A program made the translations under genes and the position numbers. Under the pieces are notes generated by a model. It did no database searches. It was not told the DNA's origin and saw only the letters and a program-made list of their open reading frames with translations. Below are positions 12,201-24,325 of a DNA stretch of 64,000 nt, one piece after another. The DNA lies in assembly GCA_019022495.1 (NCBI GenBank), contig JAFEKR010000015.1, forward strand, positions 496,001-560,000, read 5' to 3'. Source of the DNA: Epichloe hybrida. Its lineage: Eukaryota; Ascomycota; Sordariomycetes; Hypocreales; Clavicipitaceae. Position 1 is the first letter of the stretch, and every line of letters begins with the position of its first letter.

Positions 12201-14571
12201 ACAGGGTCGGCCCCCAACAAGGCTTCACCCTCATTCACAATCCGCACTCAACGCGTGACTTGGAACGGCCAGAAACCTGCCATTCATCGTATGTAGCCAA
12301 TTAACTTCGAGAACAGCAATGATTGGGACACGCGATCAAAGTTCACCAGGGCATTCTGTCAATCCTCCCGCCTTGGTCCTGAAAATTCGATCACGCCCCA
12401 CTACCAAGGACAAAAGTGTGTTTCCAACACATCAAACCTAGGTAGGGATTTACAGTATTGCAGACGATGAATATCGGGGTCTCAAGTATCAAATTAGTCA
12501 ACTCTTGGGGAAGCGACAAGACATTCGAACATGAGATAACAGGACGTAATCAAGGGTAGGCTCTCACGGCGGTACACTTCCTCACGGACCAGACCTCGCC
12601 TGACTTAGTCGATCACTCGGCCCCTCGAGAACGAAAGCCAACAAATCAATGGAGCAAGAGTTCCGGCAAGAGTCAAGGGCTCTCGACCATAATACCAAAC
12701 TGTTGATTCAAGAAGACAAACGTTTAGTTTCAACTGGCGACACTCTTGCGTGATGACACTGATTAAGTCGACAACAAAGGGTTCCACAGGCTCTCGACGA
12801 TCAAGTCACTTGCGCGACATGGCCGAAACATGACGCAGAAAATGCGACATGATACTCCAAACTAAAGCACACGAAAAAAAGTAAGCCGTTGTAAGTACGG
12901 TCCCTCGTTGGAAATATGAATGCGATATCACGTGTCGTCATGTCTAGAAGAAGAAAATCCGAAGAAGAGGCGAGGAAGCGTCAAAGAAAACAAGCGAGGG
13001 GACCTCACTTTAGTCATCCAGCCACAACCCCACTCACTGGGCGCGCCGTCCCGTCTCTTAACCGTCCTCTCGGTCTTTTTTGCAATGGCTGCCAGTCATG
13101 ACGCCAAATTCGCGCTGCTATTATTAAGGGGTAGCAGCAAGTGCTGGCATCCATTATTGATCCTATCAAGCTGAACAATTGGTTGCATGCCGACCTCATC
13201 ACATTGAACGGACTGGACCGTTATGCGTTGTTCAGCCTCTGACGTCTTTATTGGCATGAAGCGATCATGGCAGTATCCTATTCGTCGGTTGGCCGTATCA
13301 TCAGGATATCTGGTTTGAACAGAGTGATAAAAACTCTCGCTTGTCATGCTGGCGACCCCGCTTCGCATCACAGACCGCCAACGTATGCAGCCACGACCAC
13401 GTAGGGACGCGGTAATTCGGTCGTGAGCGCAATTGGGAGGAGGGCTGGTCACGGTCACACAGATTAGCAGCACATTGGTCCATAACGTTGGTAGACGCGC
13501 AAACTCGGTCACAGTCAATCAGGCCGGGTAGTCGAGATTTGGCTGGGCGATATCGGCTCCGAACAAAAAGCCATGGCGCGCTTGACGCCGAGGTTAATTT
13601 TCAAACAATACTGCCAGGCAAATTTCGACGTGGTCGGACGGAGCAAAGGAGAGCACGCTGCACGGGACTTGACGGAAGAGCCAGATGAAAAGAAAGGAGG
13701 GAAATGTCTCACAATCCCAGCCAGTCTAAAAGTTGCTGGCCAACTTGGCCACGGTCCCGCGACTTCCTACTGGCCTCCTTTGTGCAGCCCCAGTCATGCA
13801 ATGCTTCGTTGTCGGCGCGGCCAGTGCTCCCACCCAACCACCGTCACGTTTCATCGCAGTGCTGAAAATTGGATGTGTTGCGAGTCGCTGTCCATTCTCC
13901 ACCGAGCCACACCTCTCCGTCTTGTTGTCTTGTTGGCATCCAGGGGAGAAGACAGAGGAGAGCCGGTCACGACCTCACCCCTGTATCACAGGCGGTTCAA
14001 GCACAATCACTCGCCATGAAGGTGCCAGCGCATGATGCGACCCCCCCGACAGCCCCTGTCGGCGACCCTCTCTGCCTCTCTGGTGCGTCACTCGACCGGG
14101 CCAACTTGTGGGGCCACGTGGATGCCAACCTCACGCTGACATCGCGGTCAGGCTTCCACCACAACAATAAAACCCGCATGATCCCCCGTGAGCCCAATCC
14201 TTCCGTCCCCCGTTTGTTTTCTGCCCAACACGCAGTCAAGTTTCCAAGCGACCGACGCCTCGCTCTTCCTCACTCTTCACAAGCCTTTTTGTTATTTTAG
14301 CCTGGGCTAAGAAGCCTTTTTTTGCTTTCTCTACCTGATCTCGCCACCAAGAGACCTGCCCAAAGGATCACCCCCCCCCCACACACATCTGACCAAAGCC
14401 AACCGAATTTCGGGACTTGAATATCTTGCCCGTTTGCACCAACGCTTAGGCAATCAGTTCTATAGCTTCTTGCCCCAGAGGTCATTGTTGGTCTGCCACA
14501 TAACCCCGTTGATCTAATTTCGATCTATCGGGTCATTGTGTGTGCTGCTTCACACCATACTCCAGGATACA
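9297..14571. promoter_or_regulatory. 5.3 kb divergent intergenic region, no gene supported
   Basis: Very long for a compact fungal genome. Open frames of up to 227 codons occur but are low-complexity or antisense to each other, and none looks like a family member. It holds G runs near 9850-9880, a perfect 22-bp palindrome at 10312-10333, a run of Cs near 14370-14381, and pyrimidine-rich leader-like sequence near 14300-14570 before the C2H2 start. The likely content is extended promoters and long 5' UTRs of the two flanking genes. Confidence 0.5.
10312..10333. repeat. Perfect 22-bp palindrome
   Basis: Half-site GGATACGGAGT is followed directly by its exact reverse complement with no spacer. 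The inner core TACGGAGTACTCCGTA is a motif I recall as common between genes in filamentous ascomycetes. Its role is unknown; it could be a dimer binding site or a repeat end. Confidence 0.85.
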
Positions 14572-17500
14572 ATGCCAATTGCTCTTGTTGTGTCTAACCC
14601 GGCCAACATGCCAGGTTACAATAATTCAGTTGACCTCGATGAGGTTCAATCACTCGCTAGGTACTGTTTTTCTTCCATTTCAGCTCCCAGGACACTTTCG
14701 TTCCGTTTGTTTTCATGTTGAGTGCAAATTCATGTACCATTTTATTTCGTCTTGTTTCACTTCTATTGAGCAACGGATAGTGACCCCTGGAACGGGTTTA
14801 CACAGACATGGTCTGCCACGGATCAAGGAGGCCACATGGATTTCCCAGGAAACTCGACGAGCATGCGCACCATTGGATTTGGAACACCCGGACACAGTAC
14901 TTGCCCGAGCCGGGCAAGGAACAAGAACAAGAATTATACAAGAACAGATACCATGTGGAACACATGTTGCAAGACAGGAAACCTAAGACGACCACATCTG
15001 ATCTTTGATTATTGGAAAGTTTGAATGGAGCCACTTTACTCGAACCAGGATATACAATTAAAGGACTGGAACACATTGGATCGCATTCTGCTTTTTTTTT
15101 TCCCCTTGTCAGTTTGCGTTTTATCAGACAGTTTCGGATCGCAGATTCCACGATTCTGTTTGAACATCTGACGACTGGTAAGCGTCAAAGGACTACATAG
15201 TTCTTGCAATCCAATTTGATTGCATCGCAGCCGCGAACAAAACGGACCAACATATGATATTCCATGGCAAAAAGCTCATTGAACTGTGTTACTGGAGACG
15301 TTTTGGATCTGCTTCAGCATTCGCAATAAGAGATTTGTCTCACACTTGGAAGCCGTCAGTCCATGTCCAACCTATCTATTATACTCGAAACATTCCTCTT
15401 AACTTCATGGCAGTCGTGACTGCTATCACGGGATCGAACTCTTGCCACTGGCTTGATGCGCTTATGGAGTGCTTCTGGATTTTTCATCAGCAATGCTGTA
15501 AACGTTGGAAGACGTATAGCCGCGACCTCGCAACATGTCCTTGCAAATCAATCCCTCCAGGCCCGTCGACACGACCTATGGACCATAGCCCTTTCCGAAT
15601 TACCCCAAGACCGTGGACTCACAAAGATCCAGTTGGCATGTCAAGCTGAGGAGTACGTCATGTACTCAGTTGGGTTTGTAGCAACCTCTCTTGCATGACC
15701 ATTCGAGATGTAGACTGACCTATGTGCAGATCAAAGTTGATTTCGGCTTCATGCTCTTTTGTTCCTCTTGTTTCTTTTGTCATTTTGGTTCATCTTGTTG
15801 CCCTGCACGAAAAAAAAAAAAGGATCGAAGTCAACAAAAACCGTAATGTTTGCATACTGACCATAACAGCGATCACAGCTACCCTCAGTCATCAATGGTT
15901 TCAAGTACTGCTGGCATGTTTTCTTTTGCTCATACAGAACCTTCAACTGATTTGTTGAATGGACCATGGCAAAACGCCGGAGATGGCCCCCGAAACTTCC
16001 ATGAATACTCGGACAATGGATCATCCCACTCTGGAGAAGCCGAGGACTATCTTTTCACATCAGGACAAACCACTCCCAGAGGATCAAGGCTAGAACATAC
16101 TCAGTCCATGGATTCTGTGTGGACCATCCCGAGGATCACCGCACAAAGCTCAACCGTGGCACAAGCCATGTGTAGAGCAGATTCAAGCCGATCTTCAGGC
16201 TCGTCTCTCTCTCAATCATCTCAAATGAGCAGAGGTAATGCATCCGCTTTCAGAAATGTTCCCCACTCTACCACTGTTGCTGGAACAATGGCCGGAATGG
16301 ACTCGTGCCTCTTGGTAGCCGCGGATGCCGCCGCCGCCGCCGCCAATCAAATGTATTGGTCCGAACTCAGCCTTGACATAAACATGGCTGCTGCTTCTGG
16401 TGCTTTTGCTGTTTCTGATGCCAACCCCATGCATATGGTTCCTGCGCAGATGCATCTGGGGCCTGACTCTGTCTTGCCAGACAGCTCATCGCCAGGCTCC
16501 TGGGATTGCTTCTCTAGTTCCATTTCTCAAGCTTCATCTCCTGCTACTATTGATGATGTATGGCTGCCCAGCGCGTTGAACCCCAACTCGCCTGAGATCG
16601 CTGGCGACTCCTCCAGGTATGTCAAGACAGCAGGCCAGCGCGTCTTTTGAGCAATTTACTTACGTGTCTCGTTTGATCAGTGCGGAGCGCAAGGGCTCCT
16701 TGGTTTCGGAGAGCAGCAAGGAAAACGTCAAGCCCGAGGAAGGCGGGCTGGCCACGTCAAATGGATTCGCTTGTCGTAGACACGGAAGCGATGGTGAGTC
16801 GTCGGCTCGAGATCATGAGTTGTACAAGAATGCCACTCCTGGACCTGATGGTCTTTTCCACTGCCCTTGGGAGGGGCAAGCAAGCTGCAACCACAAGGCC
16901 GAGAAGCTCAAGTGCAACTACGAGTAAGCGATGTCCCCTTGCTCATACATGCGTGGATGTAATTTAACACGACCTAACGGCATTGAACTAACAAATACCT
17001 TTCGCGCTGCAGCAAGTTCGTCGACTCACACCTGAAGCCATACCGCTGCAAGGCTGAGTCTTGCGAGGGCGCTCGTTTCTCATCCACCGCTTGCCTTCTC
17101 CGCCACGAGCGTGAAGCTCACGGGTTGCATGGACACGGCGACAAGCCTTTTCTTTGCGTCTACGATGGATGTGAACGTGCCGTTCCTGGTAATGGATTCC
17201 CACGCCAGTGGAACTTGCGAGACCACATGAAGCGCGTGCACAACGATCACGGAAGCGCCGGCGGCTCCCCCCCTTCTGGCGGCAGCAGTCAATCTGTCAA
17301 GGGCCGCAAGAGAAAGACGGAGGTTGCAGAGCAGACCAATGCAACCCGCAAGGCTACGCTCAAGTCGATGCCAGTGGCAGACACTAAGCCGGTTCCACCA
17401 TCCAAGCCGCTGCTCGAGCAGTGGCTCGACCAGAGACGTGTTGTCGAAGATGTTATTCGTGGTCTGAACAAGCCGGATGATGCCCGTAGCCTGCAGCAGA

Positions 17501-17616
17501 TTGGCGACGTGCAGAAGCGCCTCGCTTACATGGCAAATATAACCAAGGAGCTCAGCTCTGTTGCCTCGGACATGCTTCAAGCAGACACCAGCCGTCGACC
17601 TTATTCCACTGGTTGA
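14572..17616 (+). CDS. C2H2-type zinc finger transcription factor
   Basis: Core exons 15870-16616, 16681-16923 and 17013-17616 are well supported. A first exon 14572-14660 (MPIALVVSNPANMPGYNN...) is proposed because its AG|GTACTG donor joins in phase to the CTGACCATAACAG acceptor before 15870; this implies a 1.2 kb intron. Otherwise translation would start at the ATG at about 15896. The first ~330 residues are Ser-rich and disordered with a five-Ala tract. The C-terminal third has Cys/His fingers: C-x7-C ending LKCNYD, KPYRCKAESCEG...CLLRHEREAH and KPFLCVYDGCERAV...WNLRDHMKRVH. A nuclear-localisation-like KGRKRKTE and a helical tail follow. The protein is a nuclear DNA-binding regulator of a widespread ascomycete class; target unknown. 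The full model is 560 residues. Confidence 0.85.
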
Positions 17617-18541
17617 ATAACGAGAACCGTAAGTACATTCCTGCCCAAACCTCGGTGAAGATACCTCGATGACAGTCCAAATGGGCTGACTCGATTTACA
17701 CAGAAGGTTTACGCTCTGTAGGGGAGCAGAAACATGAAAGAAGGATCAATACAAGTGTCATGGCCGTACCCAAGTCTTGTCCCAGCCGCTAGCCAAAGAA
17801 AAAAAAAAGATTGATCTAGCTGCAAGGCAAAGGGGAATCCGAGGACATTCAACGACGAGTCAATAGAGCCCGACAGTCGGGCGAAGCCACTCCAGGAACC
17901 ACAGGATCCGGCGCAGGGGTCCTTCCCCGATGCAGCCGAAGGAGCCGGGATGGGAATGGCGAAGAGAGGAGGCTGGCCCCAGGAACTAGGCATGGAATCC
18001 CGAGAAACGGGGGAAACAGGGGAAACGGGGGAGTTCACGCGGCGCCACTGAGCAGCCATATCAGGGTGTCTCAGTGAGGAAACACATACAGAATTGTTGG
18101 AAAGGCGCAGCCAAAGGGAAACAGGCCAGAAGAAAAGAGAGGCGTGTTCGTTTCGGTCTTGACAACTGGCGTGCCTGCAGATAGATTTATGTTTTGGTAT
18201 TTTCTCGTTGAAATGATTGTTTGATTTTGTTTATTGTCATGTTTTTGATTGCGAAATTGCAAATTGCCAATTGCATCCTTCTTCCACCGATCCTTGGCCC
18301 AAATCGACCCGACCCGGGCCGGGCCTCAGCAAATCGCCCGAAGACGCATCCACTCGTCCTACGGGTACAGACGGACTACAGACGCACTACAGACGTACTT
18401 TCCATTTCAATTGCATCATGGATCTAAAAGCGGGACAGGACGGACATAACAGGACATCTACTACAACATGCCCCCCATCCCCCCCCCCTTTGTCGTCAAC
18501 AACACACACCACTCACTCACTTGCTCGTCTTCTTTTCTTGA
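17617..18541. other. Intergenic region between C2H2 gene and flavin protein gene
   Basis: No gene supported. A possible 3' UTR intron starts just after the C2H2 stop (GTAAGT at about 17629). The right half should be the promoter and leader of the flavin gene. A 116-codon minus frame here is low-complexity (repeated PVSPVSPVS) and was not called. Confidence 0.45.
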
Positions 18542-19551
18542 ATGTCTCGCATCCGCACCCGCACCCGCGTGCCCTCCCAACTCGTGCCCAAACGCCCCAA
18601 CAACCGCCCCAACAACCGCCCCTTGGCCATGTCCGACAGCATCAACCGCAACCCTCATCCCGACTTCAACAAGGTGCAGGCCTCGCGCCCGGCGCCGTCC
18701 AACCCCCCCTTCACATACACCCAGACCGCCTCGCCGACGTGGTCGTTCGGCTCGGGCGCCAACGCGCCCCCGCCGTCGCCGCCCCCTCGCCACGTCTCCA
18801 TCGACCCCGGCCACCCCCAGCGCCCCGCGGCCCTCAACTACAAGCTGCTCATCTCGGCCGTCGTCCCCCGCCCAATCGCCTTCCTGTCGACGCTCTCGCG
18901 CGACGGGGCCGCCGCCAACCTCGCCCCCTTCAGCTACTTCAACGTCATGAGCCACGACCCGCCCATCCTGGTCATCGGCTTCGCGTCCCCCGTCGAGCGG
19001 GCCAAGGACTCGCTGAGGAACCTGCTCGACACGGGCGAGGGGGTCGTCAACATCATCAGCGACCACTTCGTCGAGGCGGCCAACTCGACGAGCATCGACG
19101 CCCCCTATGGCGTGTCCGAGTGGGGCATAAGCGGGCTGACGGGCGTGCACGACTGCGAGGTCGTCCGGCCCGCGAGGGTCAAGGAGGCCGTCTTCAGCAT
19201 CGAGGTCAAGGTGGAGAGCGTGCGGGAGTGGGAGAGCAGGACCTCGGGCGAGAAGACGGGCACCATGGTTGTGCTGGAGGGTGTGAGGTTCTGGGCTAGG
19301 GAGGATGCCATCAACTCGGACAGAAGCCTGATTGATCCTGCTGTACGCAAGCTCCCTTCCTCTCTCTCTTTTTCTCCTCTTCCTGCTCCTGTCGACTTGT
19401 TGCTGACGTCGTGATCTAGGTACTGAGACCGATTGGCCGACTGGGCGGAATTACCTACAGTAGAACGAATGAAGGCTTTGAGCTGACGAGGCCCAAGTTT
19501 GACGAGGACCTCGGTGGCCAGGCGGGACTGAATAAGATTTTGAAAAAGTAG
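18542..19551 (+). CDS. Flavin reductase-like FMN-binding split-barrel protein
   Basis: Two exons (18542-19342, 19420-19551) encode 310 residues. Residues ~95-290 match the flavin reductase-like split-barrel family: ALNYKLLISAVVPRPIAFLS at the start of the barrel, NLAPFSYFNVMSHDPPIL with the FMN-contacting Asn-x-Ala-Pro-Phe-Ser, then GEGVVNII and VLEGVRFWAR. Members bind FMN and include NAD(P)H:flavin oxidoreductases and flavoprotein oxygenases; the substrate cannot be read. The C-terminus (RPIGRLGGITYSR) after the intron is typical. A second in-frame ATG at 18629 would remove a 29-residue Arg/Pro-rich leader, so the start is uncertain. The gene is visibly more GC-rich than its neighbours, mainly at third positions. 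Convergent with the phosphodiesterase gene, 221 bp apart. Confidence 0.88.
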
Positions 19552-19772
19552 TCTAGGAATGGAATGAGACGAGACGAGACGATATCAGATTCGCCAAAAA
19601 GGACAAGTTACAAGACTCCTCAGGAGCGTAAAGAGAGACATCTTCATACTTACCGTCATATTGTGTAGGTGGTCTCGCGTTCGATATCCGAAACGCACTT
19701 CTTTCATCTACATCTTCTCCCCAACCCCTCCCTTGTCATTGCATCGTGTCCTTTGTGCCACTTATAAGTCAT

Positions 19773-21376
19773 CTAGAGATAGAAGGACATTCCTGATTTA
19801 GACATGACAAATTCGCATCCCAGATTCGCATCCTTCTCATGCTCCAGGAGCTGCGTCAGTATGCTTTCCCCTACAGCCAGGCCATCGTCTAGTCGCTCCT
19901 TGACGTGGATGATGACCACTTTGAGCCCTTCCAGCGGCCGTCGAGGACTCGGCACCAGCCTTAGAATTTCCATGTCCTGGAGAGAGAGCTCGTCGGTGGG
20001 TGTACCTAGGTGTGGGATATCACGGTCATCTGTCGTGGTTCCGCCGGGAGCCGCTGATTTCGGCATTGTCGGCCGAATGGATTTGGGTGATAATGGGTCT
20101 TCGAGTCCAGATGCCTGCTTGAGAAAAGAATTTGGCCGGTGGCTACGGGTTTCATCTATGCTGACGCGTTTGCGCTTCTTGGATTCCATTCCTTTCATCT
20201 TTCGAGTCATCTCCACCTCGTTTGCTAACGCTCGCAGCTCTTCCACGACGAAACACGGCTTCAAGTGCCCAAATAATCTGTCGTTGCTCTGAGAGTCGTC
20301 GTAACTGCATTCTATAAAGATGGCTGCCAATGTGCCGGCGTTTATCTTGGGAGCCGCCTCTTGCCAGACGTGTAGATTCCGTGGACTCAATGATATGCTG
20401 TCCGGTTCGACATCTCCGAAAATGAGGACCTCTCGACGGTGCGATTGATCTTGAATGAAATAGGCGCTCGAGTCGTAGACACAGAACTTGTCTTGTTCAC
20501 TGTTGCCGCCGAATGAGGAGGACGCTGCGGACAATGCTGCTGCCTGGCCAAGGTGCGCCTGACCTCTGGGGGTAGCTTGCGATGCTATGTGATTGTGCAA
20601 ATCTCTGCGGGGCGCTTGCGATGAAGCATCATGACTACCGAAGCGTGGTGATGCGCTTGATGCCGAGCCCCTGTGTGGGTGTTTCTCGATGCAGTGACCA
20701 TGGCTGACGCTCCAAGTCTTGACCAAAAGGCCATCGCATACTTCTGTATATCCTTTGCCCTCGCCGTCTCCAAGCGCGGGACTGCCACCTTCGACGAGTC
20801 GTAGGTATGTCAGCAACCCCGCTCCGTTGTTTTCATCACTCAAATTCGGCCAGATGACATTATTGAAAATGTGGCTTTTGAACGCCTGGATCGTACTTGG
20901 AAGCCCGGCCAATTTCTTCGGGCGGGTCCCAGGCAAGCCGGCCGTGTTGACGACAAAACCTGAGATATGGTCCAGGTGAGGGTGAGTGATGAGATACGTG
21001 TCGACGAGAGAACGCGTTATGTAAGCCGCGTTTGCGCCAGCAGATGTACATGGCAATTCCAACCCCGAGAACGGGCCATTATCGAGTTTGAACGGCACGC
21101 TGGCAGGCGGTGATGATGGGTATGCTTCTTCGATAAGTCGTGTTATTGCCGACAAGTGTACACCGGCATCAACGGCAACAATTGATCCTTTGGACCAGTT
21201 CTCAGCGACGGCACGTACTAAGAATGCTGTGATGTTGGATTCTTGGGGGCCTCCGCCGGAGCCCTAGGCAAGATTAGCAACTCTCTCTCTCAACGACAGC
21301 GACGACGGGCAAGTCGTATCATGTCCCAACATACCAAAACAATGACTTGCAATGCAGGTTCCGCTGTGTCTGCCAT
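19773..21376 (-). CDS. PDE1: Class II (low-affinity) cAMP phosphodiesterase
   Basis: Two exons (21335-21376, 19773-21263) give 510 residues starting MADTAEPALQVIVL, spliced in phase to GSGGGPQESN. This rebuilds the N-terminal LGSGGGPxE strand of the family. The signature THPHLDHISGF (HxHxDH) is the metal-binding site of the metallo-beta-lactamase fold, and VSHGHC and FGDVEPD contribute further ligands. Class II enzymes hydrolyse cAMP to AMP and in fungi tune PKA signalling in growth and virulence. Ser/Arg-rich insertions at about residues 210-255 and 360-415 make it longer than yeast Pde1 (369 residues), as is common in filamentous fungi. The donor is GTATGT and the acceptor GCCTAG. Confidence 0.92.
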
Positions 21377-23275
21377 CACTCGTTTGCGGTTTCCTTGAGC
21401 CCGCTGGCGCAGTGTGCCGCAGATTGGGGATGCAAGGCTGCGATCTACGTCGCCATTGAGGTATCGCAGGGAGAATCTATAGCCCCTGTCCCTTTCCCTT
21501 TGCCTTTTCGTTTTCGATGAAGGCGTCGGCTTTAGATGCCCAGATCAACACGCGATGATGGAGTTTTCGGGATTTTAAGGACTGCACGTGACGGAATGAT
21601 GCAGTGTCAATCGCAGGCGCCTGTGTCACGGTTTTGTGGTGGCTGTCAGTTTTGAGTTACACTCGAGTCCCGAAGGCAGCCAAACGGTCTGATGTCTCTT
21701 TGTTCGATTGTGGCACGCCCCGCAAATTTCTTTTAACGCTGGTGAGATGTTAATCGTTGCCACCAACAGGGCTCACTGTCATCAGCATTCACGAAACGAC
21801 GGGATCGGCACCTTGCTCAGTGATGGTGACGCGAATAAGTATTCATTGTATGCCGTGCAACTTTTAAGTCAGAAGGTCGCGAGTCAGTCTTGTAAGCCCG
21901 GAGTCGCCGCGCTGTCGCCGCGCTGTCGACGTTGGGTCGGCGGGAGATTGGCTGACTCGGACTGGAGATGGTTCTGCTTTGTTGGCTCCTGGCAAGGACC
22001 GCGTCAAGCGGACGAAATGAAGCAAAAGAAAGCCGTAATAAAGCAAGATTGGAGCTAGTGCCAGTGCGCTCGCAAGGCCGTGATGCCAGGGCGATCCCGT
22101 CACCTTGTCGTTGGTCTGTGGACAGAGGACCAGGACCTTGTCGGACGGAGCTGGAAGAGGGAAACAGAGGTTGGATCAATCACGGATCCTTGAGCAAATG
22201 CACGGCAAATGCACGCGATGCGCATGCATGATGCGGACCAGGATATCATGTGGTGACTTCGGCGATCCCGTAAAGGCCCTGCTTGAGCCTTGTTTGACAC
22301 CCAGAAACTCCTGGGGTTGCAGCCGGTTGCAGCCAATCAGCCAATGGGTCGACCCCACGCTCCCAAGTTTGCCGATCCCCATTTCTTGGGGATGGATGAT
22401 GGAAGAGGCAACATTTTTTTCGATTTTTTATTGGGCAGCGCACCCGATCAGCGCATCCGTCGTCGGTGGTCAGTGCAAGCCCAAATGCGCCGAGCGTGGG
22501 TTTGATTTATTATGCACCAGATATGTTGAGGTTTGTGTCGGTGGAAGACAAACCAAGTATAACAGCCCTGGTATTGGCTTTGTTAGACTTCAGAACGAGG
22601 TCTACATCGTTCCTTGCATCTGGATACTCATGACATGCAGAGATTGTAAAACCTCTCCTTTGCAGACTGATATGATTACCGCCGCAACGTTGTGAGCAAA
22701 CTTCACGAGCCCGCACCCAAGTCTTCGTCCATTCGCCTACCCTATGCCCGGCGGCTGCACTAGACATCAATCAACGAATATCGAATGACGAAGGCACAAT
22801 ACAATGGCTTCTTCTTCCTTTCTTGGGAACGCGATATTTGCCACGCAAGTCCGACTTCCATGCAGACTTCAGTTCGATTCTACGGGATCGGCCATCTGAC
22901 TTGGCGAACAGACATCTGACAAAAGGTGTGGCACTTGCGACAGACCTACCAGAACTACTTGACTAGTGGGTGAAGTCAGTTAGAACGTAGAACGTGCATT
23001 CCATGCGAGGCGGGATGTCACGGAATTGGCAGAATGTTTGATCTATCCCGTTTTGGCCTTAATCTGGAGCCTCGGCCCAGATCGTCCGTCTGATCACAGC
23101 TCGATGCTGAACGGAGTCGGGCCAACTGAGATAACCGCTGAGGACAGGATCTCAAGTTCCTACTTATATAGAGGCACGGCTATATTCTCAAGTTGATGCC
23201 CGACCTCTTTTGTTTCCTCTCAGTTTTCCTGCCCACAAGGTCTTTTGATTGGAAACTATTCACAGATCGCCTGTC
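21377..23275. promoter_or_regulatory. Divergent intergenic region (phosphodiesterase / hydroxylase)
   Basis: About 1.9 kb containing both promoters. A TATA element sits at 23165-23170. Overlapping frames of up to 196 codons at 21.8-22.7 kb on both strands lack family resemblance. Nothing else recognised. Confidence 0.5.
23165..23170 (+). promoter_or_regulatory. TATA box of the hydroxylase gene
   Basis: TATATA followed by GAGG, 111 bp upstream of the ATG at 23276, with a pyrimidine-rich stretch (about 23205-23222) downstream that would suit the start of transcription. Clear TATA elements are rare in this window, so this gene may be inducible; that is inference. Confidence 0.45.
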
Positions 23276-24325
23276 ATGGAAGTCCAATGCAACCCGAAGG
23301 ACTCAATGAGGTCGACCTGGCGCAAAACGGATCGCAGCCAGTGGACTTTCCATCACCGCTACCTAGACCGACTCAATATTCATCATGTTGAGCTAGATAA
23401 GCCCGTGCCGGTACACTCCAAAGAGGACCCGGTGCCCTGTTTGCCAGACTGGCAGATGCACCGATGGATCCTTTTACACGCGATTTGGCCTCTCGCCATC
23501 CACTACGCCTTCGTACACTTCACGGGTCGCAACCTGAGTGTCATTGGCACCTTTGTCCTCTACAACATCGCCCTCACCTACAATGGCGTTCGTCAAATCC
23601 ATATTCTTCGTCGCTTAGGCCATGCCCATGGATTTCTCGACGGTGACAAGCATGAGCGAGATGGCGTCCCAGATGCCAATATCAAGAAAGTTTTCCTCTC
23701 GCTCATCACCGGAAGCAACATCCGCCCCATGCTCGTCATCATCCTGGCCTATCGCCAAAAGGAACTTCCATCCTCGATGCAATGGTGGTGGCTTCCCGTG
23801 GAAATTGCCCTGTACGGCCTCGCTGTAGACTTCTGGTTCTACTGGTACCACAGGTTGATGCATGACAAGGGCACGCTCTGGCGTTTCCATCGCACTCATC
23901 ACCTCACCAAGCATCCCAACCCACTATTGAGTCTCTACGCCGATAGTGTCCAGGAGATCTTTGATGTGATTGTCATTCCCTTGCTGGCCTTCTACACCCT
24001 CAAGAAGGGGTTTGGATTGCCCCTGGGCTTCTATGAACTGTGGATCTGCCACCAGTATCTCATCTTCACAGAGGTGCTGGGGCACAGTGGATTGCGCCTT
24101 TATGCGACTGCTCCTTCGCCGTTGAGTTGGCTGTATCGAGCTCTCGGAGTAGAGGGCATCATCGAAGACCACGATTTGCATCACCGAAGAGGGTGGAAGA
24201 GCAGCTTCAACTATGGCAAGCACTCACGGATCTGGGATAAGATATTCGGAACGGTGACGGATAGGATCGAGTGCAAGGAGGGAAACGTTGACTGGGATAA
24301 TAAGGCATCGTTTCCCGCCTGGTGA
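23276..24325 (+). CDS. Fatty acid hydroxylase / sterol desaturase superfamily protein
   Basis: Single exon, 349 residues from the ATG at 23276. Membrane di-iron oxygenase with the three histidine boxes: HRLMH (about residue 190), HRTHH (about 204) and HDLHH (about 299), plus a further conserved His in GHSGLR. Hydrophobic segments at about 65-110 and 170-190 and around 225-265 fit an ER membrane enzyme. The superfamily covers C-5 and C-4 sterol oxidation, sphingolipid hydroxylation and alkylglycerol cleavage; the C-terminal NYGKHSRIWDKIFGT block is typical, but substrate cannot be assigned. No introns. It stands alone between divergent and tandem neighbours. A TATA box lies upstream. Confidence 0.9.
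   Translation: MEVQCNPKDSMRSTWRKTDRSQWTFHHRYLDRLNIHHVELDKPVPVHSKEDPVPCLPDWQMHRWILLHAIWPLAIHYAFVHFTGRNLSVIGTFVLYNIALTYNGVRQIHILRRLGHAHGFLDGDKHERDGVPDANIKKVFLSLITGSNIRPMLVIILAYRQKELPSSMQWWWLPVEIALYGLAVDFWFYWYHRLMHDKGTLWRFHRTHHLTKHPNPLLSLYADSVQEIFDVIVIPLLAFYTLKKGFGLPLGFYELWICHQYLIFTEVLGHSGLRLYATAPSPLSWLYRALGVEGIIEDHDLHHRRGWKSSFNYGKHSRIWDKIFGTVTDRIECKEGNVDWDNKASFPAW

Noticed and set aside
22105..22695. 196-codon plus-strand frame
   Set aside because: No domain, several competing frames on the other strand, and in the promoter region of the hydroxylase gene.
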